DNA of 64,000 bases from Rhizobium mongolense USDA 1844 (GTDB lineage: Bacteria > Pseudomonadota > Alphaproteobacteria > Rhizobiales > Rhizobiaceae), in the NCBI RefSeq assembly GCF_000419765.1, contig NZ_ATTQ01000002.1:422018-486017 (forward strand), given 5' to 3'. Positions 9,286 to 17,440 of this stretch are shown one piece after another. Position 1 is the stretch's first letter. The number at the start of each line of letters is the position of its first letter. Under the pieces are notes generated by a model that was not told where the DNA came from, did not search any database, and saw only the letters and a list, made by a program, of their open reading frames with translations. The position numbers and the translations under genes were made by a program.

Positions 9286-9342
9286 TTGTCTTCTCCCTGA
9301 GGAACGCGCCCGCTGCATCGGCAAAATGCGCATTGATTTTGT

Positions 9343-9361
9343 TTTTTATCTACAATAAACA
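9343..9361 (-). promoter_or_regulatory. Candidate operator, copy 2 (upstream of dehydratase)
   Basis: TTTTTATCTACAATAAACA lies 58 bases upstream of the TTG start and contains TTTAT-CTACA-ATAAA as an inverted repeat. It matches the copy at 6132-6150 in 17 of 19 positions, supporting one regulator for both promoters. Confidence 0.55.
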
Positions 9362-9464
9362 TTTTCAAGTCAACGGGAATATTGTTCCTGTGGTCAAGGG
9401 AGGCAAACAGCCGCAGATGGCCAGGAAATAGGCTAAAGGTCGCAGTCGATTAGCGCCTGCGCGC

Positions 9465-9493
9465 TTTAAACTTTGCAGGTTGCAAAGTTTAAA
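9465..9493 (+). promoter_or_regulatory. Perfect 13-bp palindrome before the GntR-type regulator gene
   Basis: TTTAAACTTTGCA and TGCAAAGTTTAAA are exact reverse complements separated by GGT, ending 25 bases before the regulator ATG. The position suits an autoregulatory operator. The motif differs from the TTTTTATCTA repeats, so the locus may have two kinds of binding site, which is interesting given the two DNA-binding domains of the regulator. Confidence 0.65.
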
Positions 9494-9518
9494 AGGCACG
9501 AGGAAAGAGCGGGGTGGT

Positions 9519-10424
9519 ATGGCAAGGCAGAATACGGTCTTCAAGGAAGCCTATAACAGGTATGCTGCTGCTCTACGCCCGGATGCCGCCTTGCCTTCCG
9601 AACCGGAAATCGCCGCGCAGCTCGGCATCAGCCGCAGCACGGCCCGCGCGATCTTGACCCGCCTGAACGACGAAGGCATCATCCGGTGGAACAAGCGCCA
9701 GAAGATCGTGCTGCGCGTTCCCACCGAGAAAGACCTCTTTCCGTCCGAAGAGACGGATTCGCTGCACGACATCATCGAGCGCAGCTTCATGCAGCGCATT
9801 TTGTCGGATGATGCCGCGCCCGGCATGCAGATCAACGAGCTGGAGCTGGCTCGTGAGATCGGCACCGGTACGACCAGCGTCCGCGAATTTCTCATCCGTT
9901 TCTCGCGCTTCGGCCTCATCGAAAAGCGGCCGAACAGCCACTGGATCCTGAAAGGCTTCACCCGCGAATTCGCATTGGAACTGGCGGATGTCCGCGAAAT
10001 GTTCGAGCTCCATTCGGCCACGGAATTCGGCAAGCTACCGCCCGAAAGCGAAGCCTGGGCGGCGCTGGCCGATATCAAGGCCGAGCATCATGCGATGCTC
10101 AACGATTTCGATGCGCGCTACAAGGAATTCTCAGCCCTTGACGAGCGCTTCCATCTGTTGATCCACGGCGCCGCGAAAAACCGGTTCATCGCGGACTTCT
10201 ACGATGCGATCGCGATCATCTTCCACTATCACTACCAGTGGAACAAGGCGTTCGCGCGCCAGCGCAACGGACGCGCCATTCACGAACATCTCGATTATAT
10301 CGCGGCGCTGGAATCACGCGATCAGGCGGCAATCGACTTCTCGTGCCGCCTGCATCTGCGTTCTGCGCGCCAGACCCTTCTTCAGTCGCTGCCGCAGAAT
10401 CCTGCCGAGCCGCCTCCAGCTTAG
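9519..10424 (+). CDS. GntR/FCD-type regulator with two winged-helix domains
   Basis: The 301-residue protein starts with a GntR winged helix (PSEPEIAAQLGISRSTARAI, about residues 27-60). A second winged helix follows (INELELAREIGTGTTSVREF, about residues 105-150), then an all-helical FCD ligand domain with ALDERFHLLIHGAAKN and HEHLDYIAALESRD as expected metal/ligand segments. Ordinary FadR-type regulators have only one winged helix. The ATG at 9519 follows GGGGTGG. It is divergent from the sugar operon and convergent with the SDR, so it most likely senses a pathway sugar acid and controls both. Confidence 0.88.
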   Translation: MARQNTVFKEAYNRYAAALRPDAALPSEPEIAAQLGISRSTARAILTRLNDEGIIRWNKRQKIVLRVPTEKDLFPSEETDSLHDIIERSFMQRILSDDAAPGMQINELELAREIGTGTTSVREFLIRFSRFGLIEKRPNSHWILKGFTREFALELADVREMFELHSATEFGKLPPESEAWAALADIKAEHHAMLNDFDARYKEFSALDERFHLLIHGAAKNRFIADFYDAIAIIFHYHYQWNKAFARQRNGRAIHEHLDYIAALESRDQAAIDFSCRLHLRSARQTLLQSLPQNPAEPPPA

Positions 10425-10447
10425 GCCGCCGCAGTGGGCATGTGGAT

Positions 10448-11206
10448 CTAATGGGCGGTATAGGCCCCGTCCACGAGATGGTAGCTTCCAGTGATGAAGC
10501 TTGCTTGTTCGGACAGAAGGAAGCACACGAGGGCTGCGACTTCCTCCGGCCTGCCGCGCCTGCCCATCGGCTGAAGCGCTTCCATACGCCGGCTTCCCGC
10601 TATCGCCAGATGCTCGGTCAAAAGCGGCGTTTCGATCCAGCCGGGGCCGACGGCATTGATGCGGATGCCCAGCCTCGCATATTCGATTGCGGCAACCTTG
10701 GTCAGGCCGACAACCCCGTGCTTGGCGGCCGTATAGGCTGCTGTAAATGGCAATCCAACCGAACCGAGGGCGGAAGACATGTTGACGATGGCCCCGCCGC
10801 CGCCTTGCAGCATGGCGGCAATTTCATGCTTCATGCAGTAGAAGACGCCGTTCAGGTTGACGTTCATCAGGTTGTGCCAATTGTCGAGCGGGTAGTCTGC
10901 CGTCGCCTTTCGGGGGCCGTCTATGCCTGCATTGTTAACCGCCAGATGCAGACCGCCGCATGTCTCGACAGTGTAGCCGATCAGCTTTTCCACAGCCCCG
11001 GCATCCGTGACATCGACCGCAAAGTCCCGCGCCCGCCCACCCTTTGAACGGATCTCCGCTGCAAGGTTGCGTGCGGCATCAGCATCGAGATCGGCAATGA
11101 CAACCTCTGATCCCTCATCAGCGAGCTGCCGGCAAATGGCTGCACCTATACCGGACCCTCCGCCGGTTACGAGCGCGACTTTCCCCGTGAAGTCAGGCTT
11201 CGTCAT
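10448..11206 (-). CDS. Short-chain dehydrogenase, probable sugar-acid catabolism
   Basis: Classical SDR of 252 residues with the cofactor motif TGGGSGIG (14-21), NNAG (91-94) and the catalytic Ser144/145, Tyr158 and Lys162 (NMSSALG, YTAAK). AGGAGG lies upstream of the ATG at 11206; an in-frame upstream start is less likely. SDRs next to FucU/aldose-dehydrogenase/dehydratase genes often oxidise 2-keto-3-deoxy-L-fuconate at C4, and that role is inferred here. The zinc dehydrogenase at 1319-2338 could do the same step, so which enzyme acts where is open. Confidence 0.87.
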   Translation of the reverse strand: MTKPDFTGKVALVTGGGSGIGAAICRQLADEGSEVVIADLDADAARNLAAEIRSKGGRARDFAVDVTDAGAVEKLIGYTVETCGGLHLAVNNAGIDGPRKATADYPLDNWHNLMNVNLNGVFYCMKHEIAAMLQGGGGAIVNMSSALGSVGLPFTAAYTAAKHGVVGLTKVAAIEYARLGIRINAVGPGWIETPLLTEHLAIAGSRRMEALQPMGRRGRPEEVAALVCFLLSEQASFITGSYHLVDGAYTAH

Positions 11207-11479
11207 CAAGTCCCTCCTCGTTATCCCTGCCACTAGTCGAGCAGAGGCACGCCACTGATGCAAGACCTTTCATAACCGCAAGCAAGGCGGCCGCTGGTTC
11301 TGCGAGCCCTTCACCCATCATGCTCCCGCCTGGCAGCGCCCCGGCCCTTGAAGGACGGCAGCGCAGGTTCCAGGTGAACGAAAGCGTTGGCACCTTTCAG
11401 CTTTGACGCGAGGCTTGGCCAGTTGGCGCCGGGATGTTAAGACGAAGAATAGGGTCGATCGATTGCTTAGCAGGTAGAG

Positions 11480-12067
11480 ATGGAAAAAAAACACGTTGCG
11501 CGCCGGGGGCTCCTGCTGGGCAGTCTGGCGTTGATGGTATCTGGATGTGCTTCAACGACAGGATGGCAGGTGGGGTCGATGTTTTCGTCGACGCCGCGAA
11601 TCAGCTCGCGCTACCGGCGGCGGCGCGTGCCATATGACGGAAGCGAGCCGGCTGGAACGATCGTGGTCAACACCTACGAGCGTTACCTTTATCTGGTCGA
11701 AGGCGGCGGCGAGGCCCTGCGCTATGGCGTTGCAGTCGGCGAGGAGGGACTGACGCTCAAGGGAAGGGCGACCATCGGCCGGAAGGCGGAATGGCCCTCG
11801 TGGATGCCTACAGCGAGCATGATACGGCGCAAGCCGCACTTGGCGCAGTATGCGGGCGGTGTTTCGGGCGGACCCCACAATCCGCTTGGCGCCGCTGCCC
11901 TTTATCTCTACAGGGGCGGACAGGACACCCTGTTCCGGCTGCATGGAACGAACGAGCCCTGGTTGATAGGGCAGGCGGTTTCCAATGGATGCATTCGCTT
12001 GACCAATGAGGACATCGTCGACCTCTACAGCAGGGCTCCGGTGGGAACGCCAGTATTGGTCATATGA
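11480..12067 (+). CDS. L,D-transpeptidase lipoprotein (YkuD domain)
   Basis: The 195-residue protein has a lipoprotein signal ending in LMVSGC (Cys23), followed by an arginine-rich linker and a YkuD domain with the catalytic pair His155 (FRLHGT) and Cys171 in SNGCIRL. L,D-transpeptidases of this type form 3-3 cross-links in peptidoglycan or attach proteins to it in the periplasm. Length and motif spacing are normal for the small alphaproteobacterial paralogues. It stands alone between the sugar locus and a tiny lipoprotein gene. Confidence 0.93.
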   Translation: MEKKHVARRGLLLGSLALMVSGCASTTGWQVGSMFSSTPRISSRYRRRRVPYDGSEPAGTIVVNTYERYLYLVEGGGEALRYGVAVGEEGLTLKGRATIGRKAEWPSWMPTASMIRRKPHLAQYAGGVSGGPHNPLGAAALYLYRGGQDTLFRLHGTNEPWLIGQAVSNGCIRLTNEDIVDLYSRAPVGTPVLVI

Positions 12068-12236
12068 TGCTTACATTTTGCAACGATAACGCCACGGTCT
12101 GTTAGGCATTATGAGGCGCCGGGGGCCGCGCAGAGGCAAGGTGTGTCCTTTCTGCACTTGGCTTAGGCGTATTTTGCGGCTATTAGTAGAAGCGTTGCCT
12201 TCGATAACCTATTCCGTGCTAAGGAGAGGACTACTG

Positions 12237-12374
12237 ATGAGCAGAATTCTGATCATGTGCCTAGTTGCGTTGTTTTCCGTTGCAAGCCTGAGCGCTTGCG
12301 GGTCGATCGGTAAGGGCAAGGGGAAGGCCCCGCCGCCCGTAGCGGAAACGGCTCCGGCACCAGTATATAAGTAG
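12237..12374 (+). CDS. Small lipoprotein, 45 residues
   Basis: A strong ribosome-binding site (AAGGAGAGGA) precedes an ATG encoding a 45-residue peptide. The peptide has a typical lipoprotein signal: basic start, hydrophobic core, and SLSAC as lipobox with Cys near residue 21. The mature part of about 25 residues is rich in Gly, Lys and Pro. No family function is recognised. It is the kind of tiny lipoprotein common in rhizobial genomes and easily missed by gene callers. Confidence 0.75.
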   Translation: MSRILIMCLVALFSVASLSACGSIGKGKGKAPPPVAETAPAPVYK

Positions 12375-12528
12375 CAACTAACTGTTGCTGAATGGGAGGG
12401 GGCATTCGTGGCCCTTCCCAACGTCGTGCAGTCCGGGCTGGACCTGCCTTTCAGCTTGCAGCGCAAAGATTGGCGTCAAGCGGGGCATGTGTCGATGCTC
12501 GCTCGATACCGGGAGATGAAGTGTAGCG

Positions 12529-13110
12529 ATGACGCTTGCAAAGGGCCGTCTATCACTTGTAATTCTATTCGCTCTCGCGCTCACCTCATGCCAGACAGAA
12601 GACAAGCCACCGCAGCCGCGATTCGTTTCGGATGCGCGGGGGGGGTCTGTTGGCGAATCATCGCAAAAAAGAGATGGCCAGTACTTTATTGAATTCCGCT
12701 CGCGCTATGCGCTGACCTACGGCCACACCTACGTGATATTCGGGCGGTTGAATAACGCTGGCGGGATGGTCAATCCGGAGGTCGCGGGGCTTGCTCCAGC
12801 GAGCAACGATGCCGCCCCTTACGTTCTCGGCCACTTCCTGCCCGTGCCGGCCGAAACCGGGGCCAGTGACGGCGACCTTGAGGAGACCTACAGGTCGGCA
12901 AGCTGGCGCGTTCTTCTCACTCCATCGGAATACGATGAGACCGTTGCCTTCATACGCAAGCTGAAGGCCAAATCCAAGTTTTGGCAGGCTTCGGTTTATA
13001 ACTGTAACGCTTTCGTAGCAGAAATCGCTCGCTCGATGGGCTATAAGGCGCCCAGCATCTGGCTCCGTCCGCAACAATTCGTGACGCAGCTTCGCGAAAT
13101 GAACACCTAA
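12529..13110 (+). CDS. Lipoprotein of unknown function with conserved His and NCN motif
   Basis: The 193-residue product has a lipoprotein signal ending at LALTSC (Cys21). The mature domain contains TYGHTYVIFG near residue 65 and YNCNAFVAEIA near residue 157. A His segment placed before a Cys segment recalls the circularly permuted papain-like/NlpC-P60 superfamily, where His precedes the catalytic Cys, but this is inference from two motifs only. The gene appears monocistronic. No specific name can be assigned. Confidence 0.75.
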   Translation: MTLAKGRLSLVILFALALTSCQTEDKPPQPRFVSDARGGSVGESSQKRDGQYFIEFRSRYALTYGHTYVIFGRLNNAGGMVNPEVAGLAPASNDAAPYVLGHFLPVPAETGASDGDLEETYRSASWRVLLTPSEYDETVAFIRKLKAKSKFWQASVYNCNAFVAEIARSMGYKAPSIWLRPQQFVTQLREMNT

Positions 13111-13186
13111 ATGCGAGCGGGCAAGCTGCTATACCGCTTCTCCATCCAGTCGGTTGCAGGACGCAGCAGGGCTCTGGAGACTTAAA

Positions 13187-13774
13187 TTGAGCATAGCTGT
13201 TGTCGGCAAGATCCTGTGGGTGCTCGGCGTCGTTGCCTGGTATATCATCCGATATCCCTTCGAGCGCCGCGCCAAGCGCGTGCGTGTCGTCAGTCACCGC
13301 CGTTCTCATATCGAGAAGATCGGGCTTGCGTCGGCGGTGCTCGGTCTTGCGATCGTGCCGGGGTTCTATGTCGCCACCGGCATGCCGCAAGCAGCCGATT
13401 ATCCGGCCCGCGCCTGGGCGGTGGCCGTCGGGGTGGTGCTCTTTGCCGCCGCCATGTGGGTGTTTCGCAGAACCCACAAGGAACTCGGCCGCAACTGGTC
13501 CATCACGTTGGAGATTCGCGATCAGCATCAGCTGATTTGCAGCGGCCCCTACGCTTTCGTCCGCCATCCCATGTACACGTCTTTCCTGCTGATGGGCCTC
13601 GGCCAGGCCTTTCTCCTGTCGAACTGGATCGTGGGGCTTGCTGGTCTGATCGGCTTCGCAATCCTCTTTTTTCTACGGGTGGACAAGGAAGAGCGTATGA
13701 TGCTGGAGATTTTCGGCGCGCAATATCGCGCCTATATGGACAGGACCAAGCGAATTATTCCCTATCTTTATTAG
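13187..13774 (+). CDS. Isoprenylcysteine carboxyl methyltransferase-like membrane protein
   Basis: A ~195-residue membrane protein with four to five hydrophobic helices and the ICMT/PEMT-family C-terminal signature: SGPYAFVRHPMYTS near residue 135 followed by EERMMLEIFGAQYRAY. These residues form the S-adenosylmethionine pocket in the family. The start is uncertain. A TTG at 13187 with GGAG seven bases upstream is used; no good ATG exists. It lies 7 bases before an acyltransferase gene, forming a three-gene unit with the following SDR. The methylated substrate is unknown and may be a lipid or small molecule. Confidence 0.82.
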   Translation: MSIAVVGKILWVLGVVAWYIIRYPFERRAKRVRVVSHRRSHIEKIGLASAVLGLAIVPGFYVATGMPQAADYPARAWAVAVGVVLFAAAMWVFRRTHKELGRNWSITLEIRDQHQLICSGPYAFVRHPMYTSFLLMGLGQAFLLSNWIVGLAGLIGFAILFFLRVDKEERMMLEIFGAQYRAYMDRTKRIIPYLY

Positions 13775-13781
13775 AGGAGGC

Positions 13782-14582
13782 ATGATGCGAGGCCGAACCA
13801 TCAAGCTTTCGGCGGCACGGCGCCTTGTCGGGGATCTGATGCGGTTCTCCATCGGAGTGCCGCGGGTCACCGTGCAGCGGCAGATGAACCTCGGCCCGCT
13901 CCAGACGGCCAGATTGGCCCAGCCAAGCAGGCCGTCCTGGACCGTACTCTTCTTGAAGGGATACGCGCTTCTCTCCCGGGAGACACCGGATCTTAGGCGC
14001 GCTTACATCAAGTTCCCGAGAGCTCAGCTCTATGAATATCCCGAAAGCGTGGCCTCGATTGCCCACGAGCGCGAATATGGCGGCGAACGGGTCGTCTTGC
14101 TGAGCTCTATCAAGGCCCCCGAGCGGCGGCCGATCGCCGAACTCGAGGCCCTGATCCAGGCGGCGCGCTCACGCCCGGTCCTGGAAATCAAGGAGTTCCG
14201 GCGAGCATTGAAGTTCGCCCGTGCGCCGGCGCCTTTGAGGTGGCTGTTGATGTGGCTCGGGCTGAATATCGGGCGGCAGCGTGCCCGCCGATTCGGCACT
14301 TTCCAGCTGTCGGTCTATTCCGGTCTCGGGGCAGAGTCACTCAATCCCCTTTCGCCTTTGACCACGCTGTTCAACTACGGCCCGATCTCGGCAGATGGAT
14401 CGGTCACGGTCCGGATCCACTACGATCACAGGGTCATGGACGGCGCCAATGTCGCACGGGCGCTGGAGCGGTTCGAAAAGATATTGAACGGCGAAGTCGC
14501 CAGCGAAGTAAAGAGCATCGCCCCACTCGCCCCACAGGGTGCCGCCGCTCCCGATACGGCGGCTTCAGGTACGGCAATATGA
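13782..14582 (+). CDS. 2-oxoacid dehydrogenase E2-like acyltransferase domain protein
   Basis: The 266-residue protein is a free-standing CAT/E2-fold acyltransferase. Its C-terminal part has IHYDHRVMDGA, with His216 and Asp220 at the catalytic positions of the DHRxxDG motif. There is no lipoyl domain or E1/E3-binding domain, so it is unlikely to belong to a pyruvate-type dehydrogenase complex. AGGAGG stands just before two in-frame ATG codons (13782 and 13785), so the exact start is ambiguous by one codon. It overlaps the next SDR by ATGA, implying coupled translation. A CoA-dependent acyl transfer to a small molecule is inferred. Confidence 0.8.
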   Translation: MMRGRTIKLSAARRLVGDLMRFSIGVPRVTVQRQMNLGPLQTARLAQPSRPSWTVLFLKGYALLSRETPDLRRAYIKFPRAQLYEYPESVASIAHEREYGGERVVLLSSIKAPERRPIAELEALIQAARSRPVLEIKEFRRALKFARAPAPLRWLLMWLGLNIGRQRARRFGTFQLSVYSGLGAESLNPLSPLTTLFNYGPISADGSVTVRIHYDHRVMDGANVARALERFEKILNGEVASEVKSIAPLAPQGAAAPDTAASGTAI

Positions 14583-15460
14583 TCATGCAGAGTGAGTTTC
14601 GTCCGGCCGCCGTCGTGGTCGGTGCCTCGCGCGGCATCGGCAGGGCAATTGCCAAAGTCGCCGCCCGGGAGCGTGGGGCCGTCGTTGTGCTCGTTGCGCG
14701 ATCGCCTGAAGGTCTGGCCGCTGCCGCGGCAGACGTGCGGGCGGCGGGCGGCGAGGTATTCACGCTGGAACTGGATCTCCTTGTGGCCGATGCCTCGGCG
14801 CGTTTGCAGGACTTCCTGTCTGCAAACGGGTTGTACTGCGATGTCCTGGTCAACAGCGCCGGATACGGATTACGCGGTGCGGCAACACTCCTGCCCATCA
14901 AGGACCAGCTTGGCATCATCGATCTCAATATGCGCGCCCTCGGCGACCTGACCTTGAGCTTTCTGCCCGCAATGGCGGCGCGCGGACGCGGTGGTGTGCT
15001 CAATCTCGGTTCCATCGCCGGTTTCGCGCCGGGGCCGAATATGGCCCTGTATTATGCGAGCAAAGCTTTCGTGCGCTTCTTTTCGGAAGCGCTCCATCAG
15101 GAACTGCGAGGCACGGGCGTGACGGTCACATGCGTCGCTCCCGGACCGGTGTCGACCGAGTTCCTCGAAAAATCCGGCGCCAGCCGGGCAACGCTATTCA
15201 AGATCTTGCCGAAGCTCGATTCGGACTATGTGGCCGAACGCGCCTGGCGCGGCTTCAAATCCGGCCGCCGCCTTGTGGTCCCCGGCATCTCGGCCAAGCT
15301 CATAGCCCTTGCCGCAGCCCTGCTGCCTTCTGCAGCAACGCTCCCGCTGATCGGCCGCCTGCAGCGCCGCAGCGGCGATCCATGCCCGTGCGGTTCAGGC
15401 AAGACTTTCAAGGAATGCCGCCGCCTTCGCCATCGCGCAATGACGACGGGAGGTCCTTGA
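14579..15460 (+). CDS. Short-chain dehydrogenase with C-terminal SEC-C zinc motif
   Basis: The 293-residue protein has a classical SDR core: GASRGIG at about 15-21, VNSAGYG at 91, catalytic Ser145, Tyr158 and Lys162. It ends in CPCGSGKTFKEC (Cys269, Cys271, Cys280), a SEC-C metal-binding motif better known from SecA and other proteins, here with Arg following instead of a second terminal Cys or His pair. The start codon overlaps the acyltransferase stop. Together with the upstream methyltransferase-like and acyltransferase genes it makes a compact cluster that could modify a lipid or polyketide-like compound. Confidence 0.85.
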   Translation: MIMQSEFRPAAVVVGASRGIGRAIAKVAARERGAVVVLVARSPEGLAAAAADVRAAGGEVFTLELDLLVADASARLQDFLSANGLYCDVLVNSAGYGLRGAATLLPIKDQLGIIDLNMRALGDLTLSFLPAMAARGRGGVLNLGSIAGFAPGPNMALYYASKAFVRFFSEALHQELRGTGVTVTCVAPGPVSTEFLEKSGASRATLFKILPKLDSDYVAERAWRGFKSGRRLVVPGISAKLIALAAALLPSAATLPLIGRLQRRSGDPCPCGSGKTFKECRRLRHRAMTTGGP

Positions 15461-16005
15461 CTGGCGACGCCCAAGGCGAGCCGAAAGCACGCAAGGTGTC
15501 CGAGCGGTTGCTTTGTCCACAAGCCGGCAGAGCTGAATAGGGTCGAAATAGAAGCGGGCAAAAAACAGAGTTCATTCAGCTCTGCTTGCGGCTGCTCGCA
15601 TTCTTGAATGCGATGTATACTTCGATGCCTTAACCGCCGATTCCATCTCCGTTTGAACTACGCTGCCGGGTTGGCATTGCGGCGCGTGGTCAACGGTTGG
15701 GCAACAGCATCAACACCAAGCAGTGCGCAAACGCTGCCCAAGCCGTCCCCTCGCGACTTCCATAAGGCGAGCGAAGAGTGGCGAGGACCAGAGCGCATTC
15801 GCGAACAAATGGAGGCGCTGCATGGCCAACGGCGCGGGCATGACGCCTACGAGGGCGGCCAATCCGTCTGGCTCGTGTGGAGGTCGGGGAAAGGTGTGTC
15901 AGTGTCGTAGGTCGTTTATCTGACCTTCGAAAGTGCGTGCGCGAAGAGGTCGACGAAATACCTTCTGAGGAGGGTGAGGGTCGAGTTCGCAGATATGAAC
16001 GCAAA
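15461..16005 (+). other. Intergenic region without a supportable gene
   Basis: About 545 bases between the SDR and tRNA-Thr. The short open frames here have no ribosome-binding site, no family signature and atypical composition. No clear promoter, hairpin with U-run or repeat was noticed. Confidence 0.5.
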
Positions 16006-16081
16006 TGGTGCCGCTTACGTGACTCGAACACGTGACCCCATCATTACGAATGATGTGCTCTACCGACTGAGCTAAAGCGGC
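16006..16081 (-). tRNA. tRNA-Thr (anticodon CGU)
   Basis: On the minus strand a complete cloverleaf of 76 bases can be folded: acceptor GCCGCTT/AAGCGGC, D-arm GCTC...GAGC, anticodon stem CATCA/TGATG with loop TTCGTAA (anticodon CGT in DNA, decoding ACG), T-arm with GTTCGAGTC, discriminator A and an encoded CCA. All stems pair well. Confidence 0.96.
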
Positions 16082-16204
16082 AACTTGGCGGCCGAACCGT
16101 GCGGCCCGCGATTTGCATGGCGCTGATACAGGCATTGTTTGAAGATTTCAAGCGCCCTGTCGTGCCTTTGGCAAAAAAACGCCCGTTGAAGACGACCATG
16201 CATT

Positions 16205-17176
16205 TCAGAGCGAGAGGCGAGCGCGCGCCGCGCGGTATTCGGCCTCCAGCCTGTCGACGAGCTTGGCGACCGGCTCAACAGCCTTGATCGCGCTGATGCC
16301 CTGGCCGCTCCCCCAGACATCCTTCCAGGCCTTCGCGCCGCCGACGGCCTGCTCGAAATCCATCTTCGATGGGTCCGCTACCGGCAGGTTGTCCGGGTCG
16401 AGGCCGACGGCCTGGATCGATGGCTTCAGGTAGTTGCCGTGCACGCCGGTGAAATAGTTGGAATAGACAATGTCGTTTGCAACGCCCGCGACGATTGCCT
16501 GCTTGTAGGCTTCGGTGGCGCGCGCTTCCTCGGTCGCGATGAACGGTGTTCCGATATAGGCCATGTCGGCGCCCATCGCCTGTGCTGCAAGGATCGCGTC
16601 GCCAGTGGCGATCGCGCCTGCCAAAAGCAGCGGCCCGTCGAACCATTCACGGATTTCCTGAACCAGAGCGAATGGCGACAACGTGCCGGCATGCCCGCCA
16701 GCGCCCGCCGCTACCGCAATCAGTCCATCGGCACCCTTCCTAATTGCCGAATTGGCGTGGCGGTTGTTGATGACATCGTGGAGCACTATGCCGCCATAGG
16801 AGTGTACGGCCGCATTCACTTCGGGCACAGCACCGAGCGAAGAGATCACGATGGGCACCTTGTACTTGACGCAGAGGCGCAGGTCGTGCTCCAGCCGCTT
16901 GTTCGACATGTGGACGATCTGATTGACGGCAAAGGGAGCTGCCGGCCTGTCTGGATTGGCGGCGTTGTGGGCCGCGATGTCTTCGGTGATCATTGCCAGC
17001 CATTCGTCGAGCTGGCTTTCCGGCCGGGCATTCAGCGCCGGAAAAGCGCCGATCACGCCCGCCTTGCATTGCGCCAGCGTCAGGGCCGGATGCGAGATGA
17101 TAAAGAGCGGTGAAGCAAGAACCGGCAGTCTCAGGTTTTCCGTGAGGATTTTGGGAAGGGACATTGCACTCACCAT
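16205..17176 (-). CDS. Nitronate monooxygenase family FMN enzyme
   Basis: A 323-residue TIM-barrel flavoprotein of the nitronate monooxygenase/2-nitropropane dioxygenase family. FMN-binding segments are visible as LASPLFIIS near the N terminus, VAAGAGGHAGTLSPFALVQEIR in the middle and AAQAMGADMAYIGTPF, followed by a typical substrate-lid region. It oxidises alkyl nitronates such as propionate-3-nitronate. The start at 17176 or the ATG four codons later are both possible. An almost symmetrical 26-base operator ends two bases upstream of the start, so transcription is probably regulated. Confidence 0.9.
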   Translation of the reverse strand: MVSAMSLPKILTENLRLPVLASPLFIISHPALTLAQCKAGVIGAFPALNARPESQLDEWLAMITEDIAAHNAANPDRPAAPFAVNQIVHMSNKRLEHDLRLCVKYKVPIVISSLGAVPEVNAAVHSYGGIVLHDVINNRHANSAIRKGADGLIAVAAGAGGHAGTLSPFALVQEIREWFDGPLLLAGAIATGDAILAAQAMGADMAYIGTPFIATEEARATEAYKQAIVAGVANDIVYSNYFTGVHGNYLKPSIQAVGLDPDNLPVADPSKMDFEQAVGGAKAWKDVWGSGQGISAIKAVEPVAKLVDRLEAEYRAARARLSL

Positions 17177-17178
17177 TC

Positions 17179-17204
17179 AATTGACGTTTACGAAAACGTC
17201 AATT
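17179..17204 (-). promoter_or_regulatory. 11-bp perfect inverted repeat upstream of nitronate monooxygenase
   Basis: AATTGACGTTT and AAACGTCAATT are exact reverse complements with a 4-base spacer, immediately before the start codon. The TTGACGTTTAC core resembles operator sites described for MerR-family LiuR-type regulators of branched-chain/fatty-acid catabolism; this assignment is from memory and tentative. Confidence 0.6.
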
Positions 17205-17440
17205 TGATAGCAGACTTGATGGGCGAGGAAAAGAGTATGCGTGAGTGCCGACCTGTCGATTCCCCAGAGATTGGCCGTCGAGATAGGTGGGCAAGGGCGG
17301 GGTAAGGAGCATATTTATTCCTGCGATGCGAAATGCTTCCAGCCGCAAGACTTGCGGTTTTCAGCCATTGACGCTACCGAGTTTTGTTAGGCATTTGTAA
17401 AGATTTCGGTGATGCCTGATGCCAGCATGAAGGATCGGAT

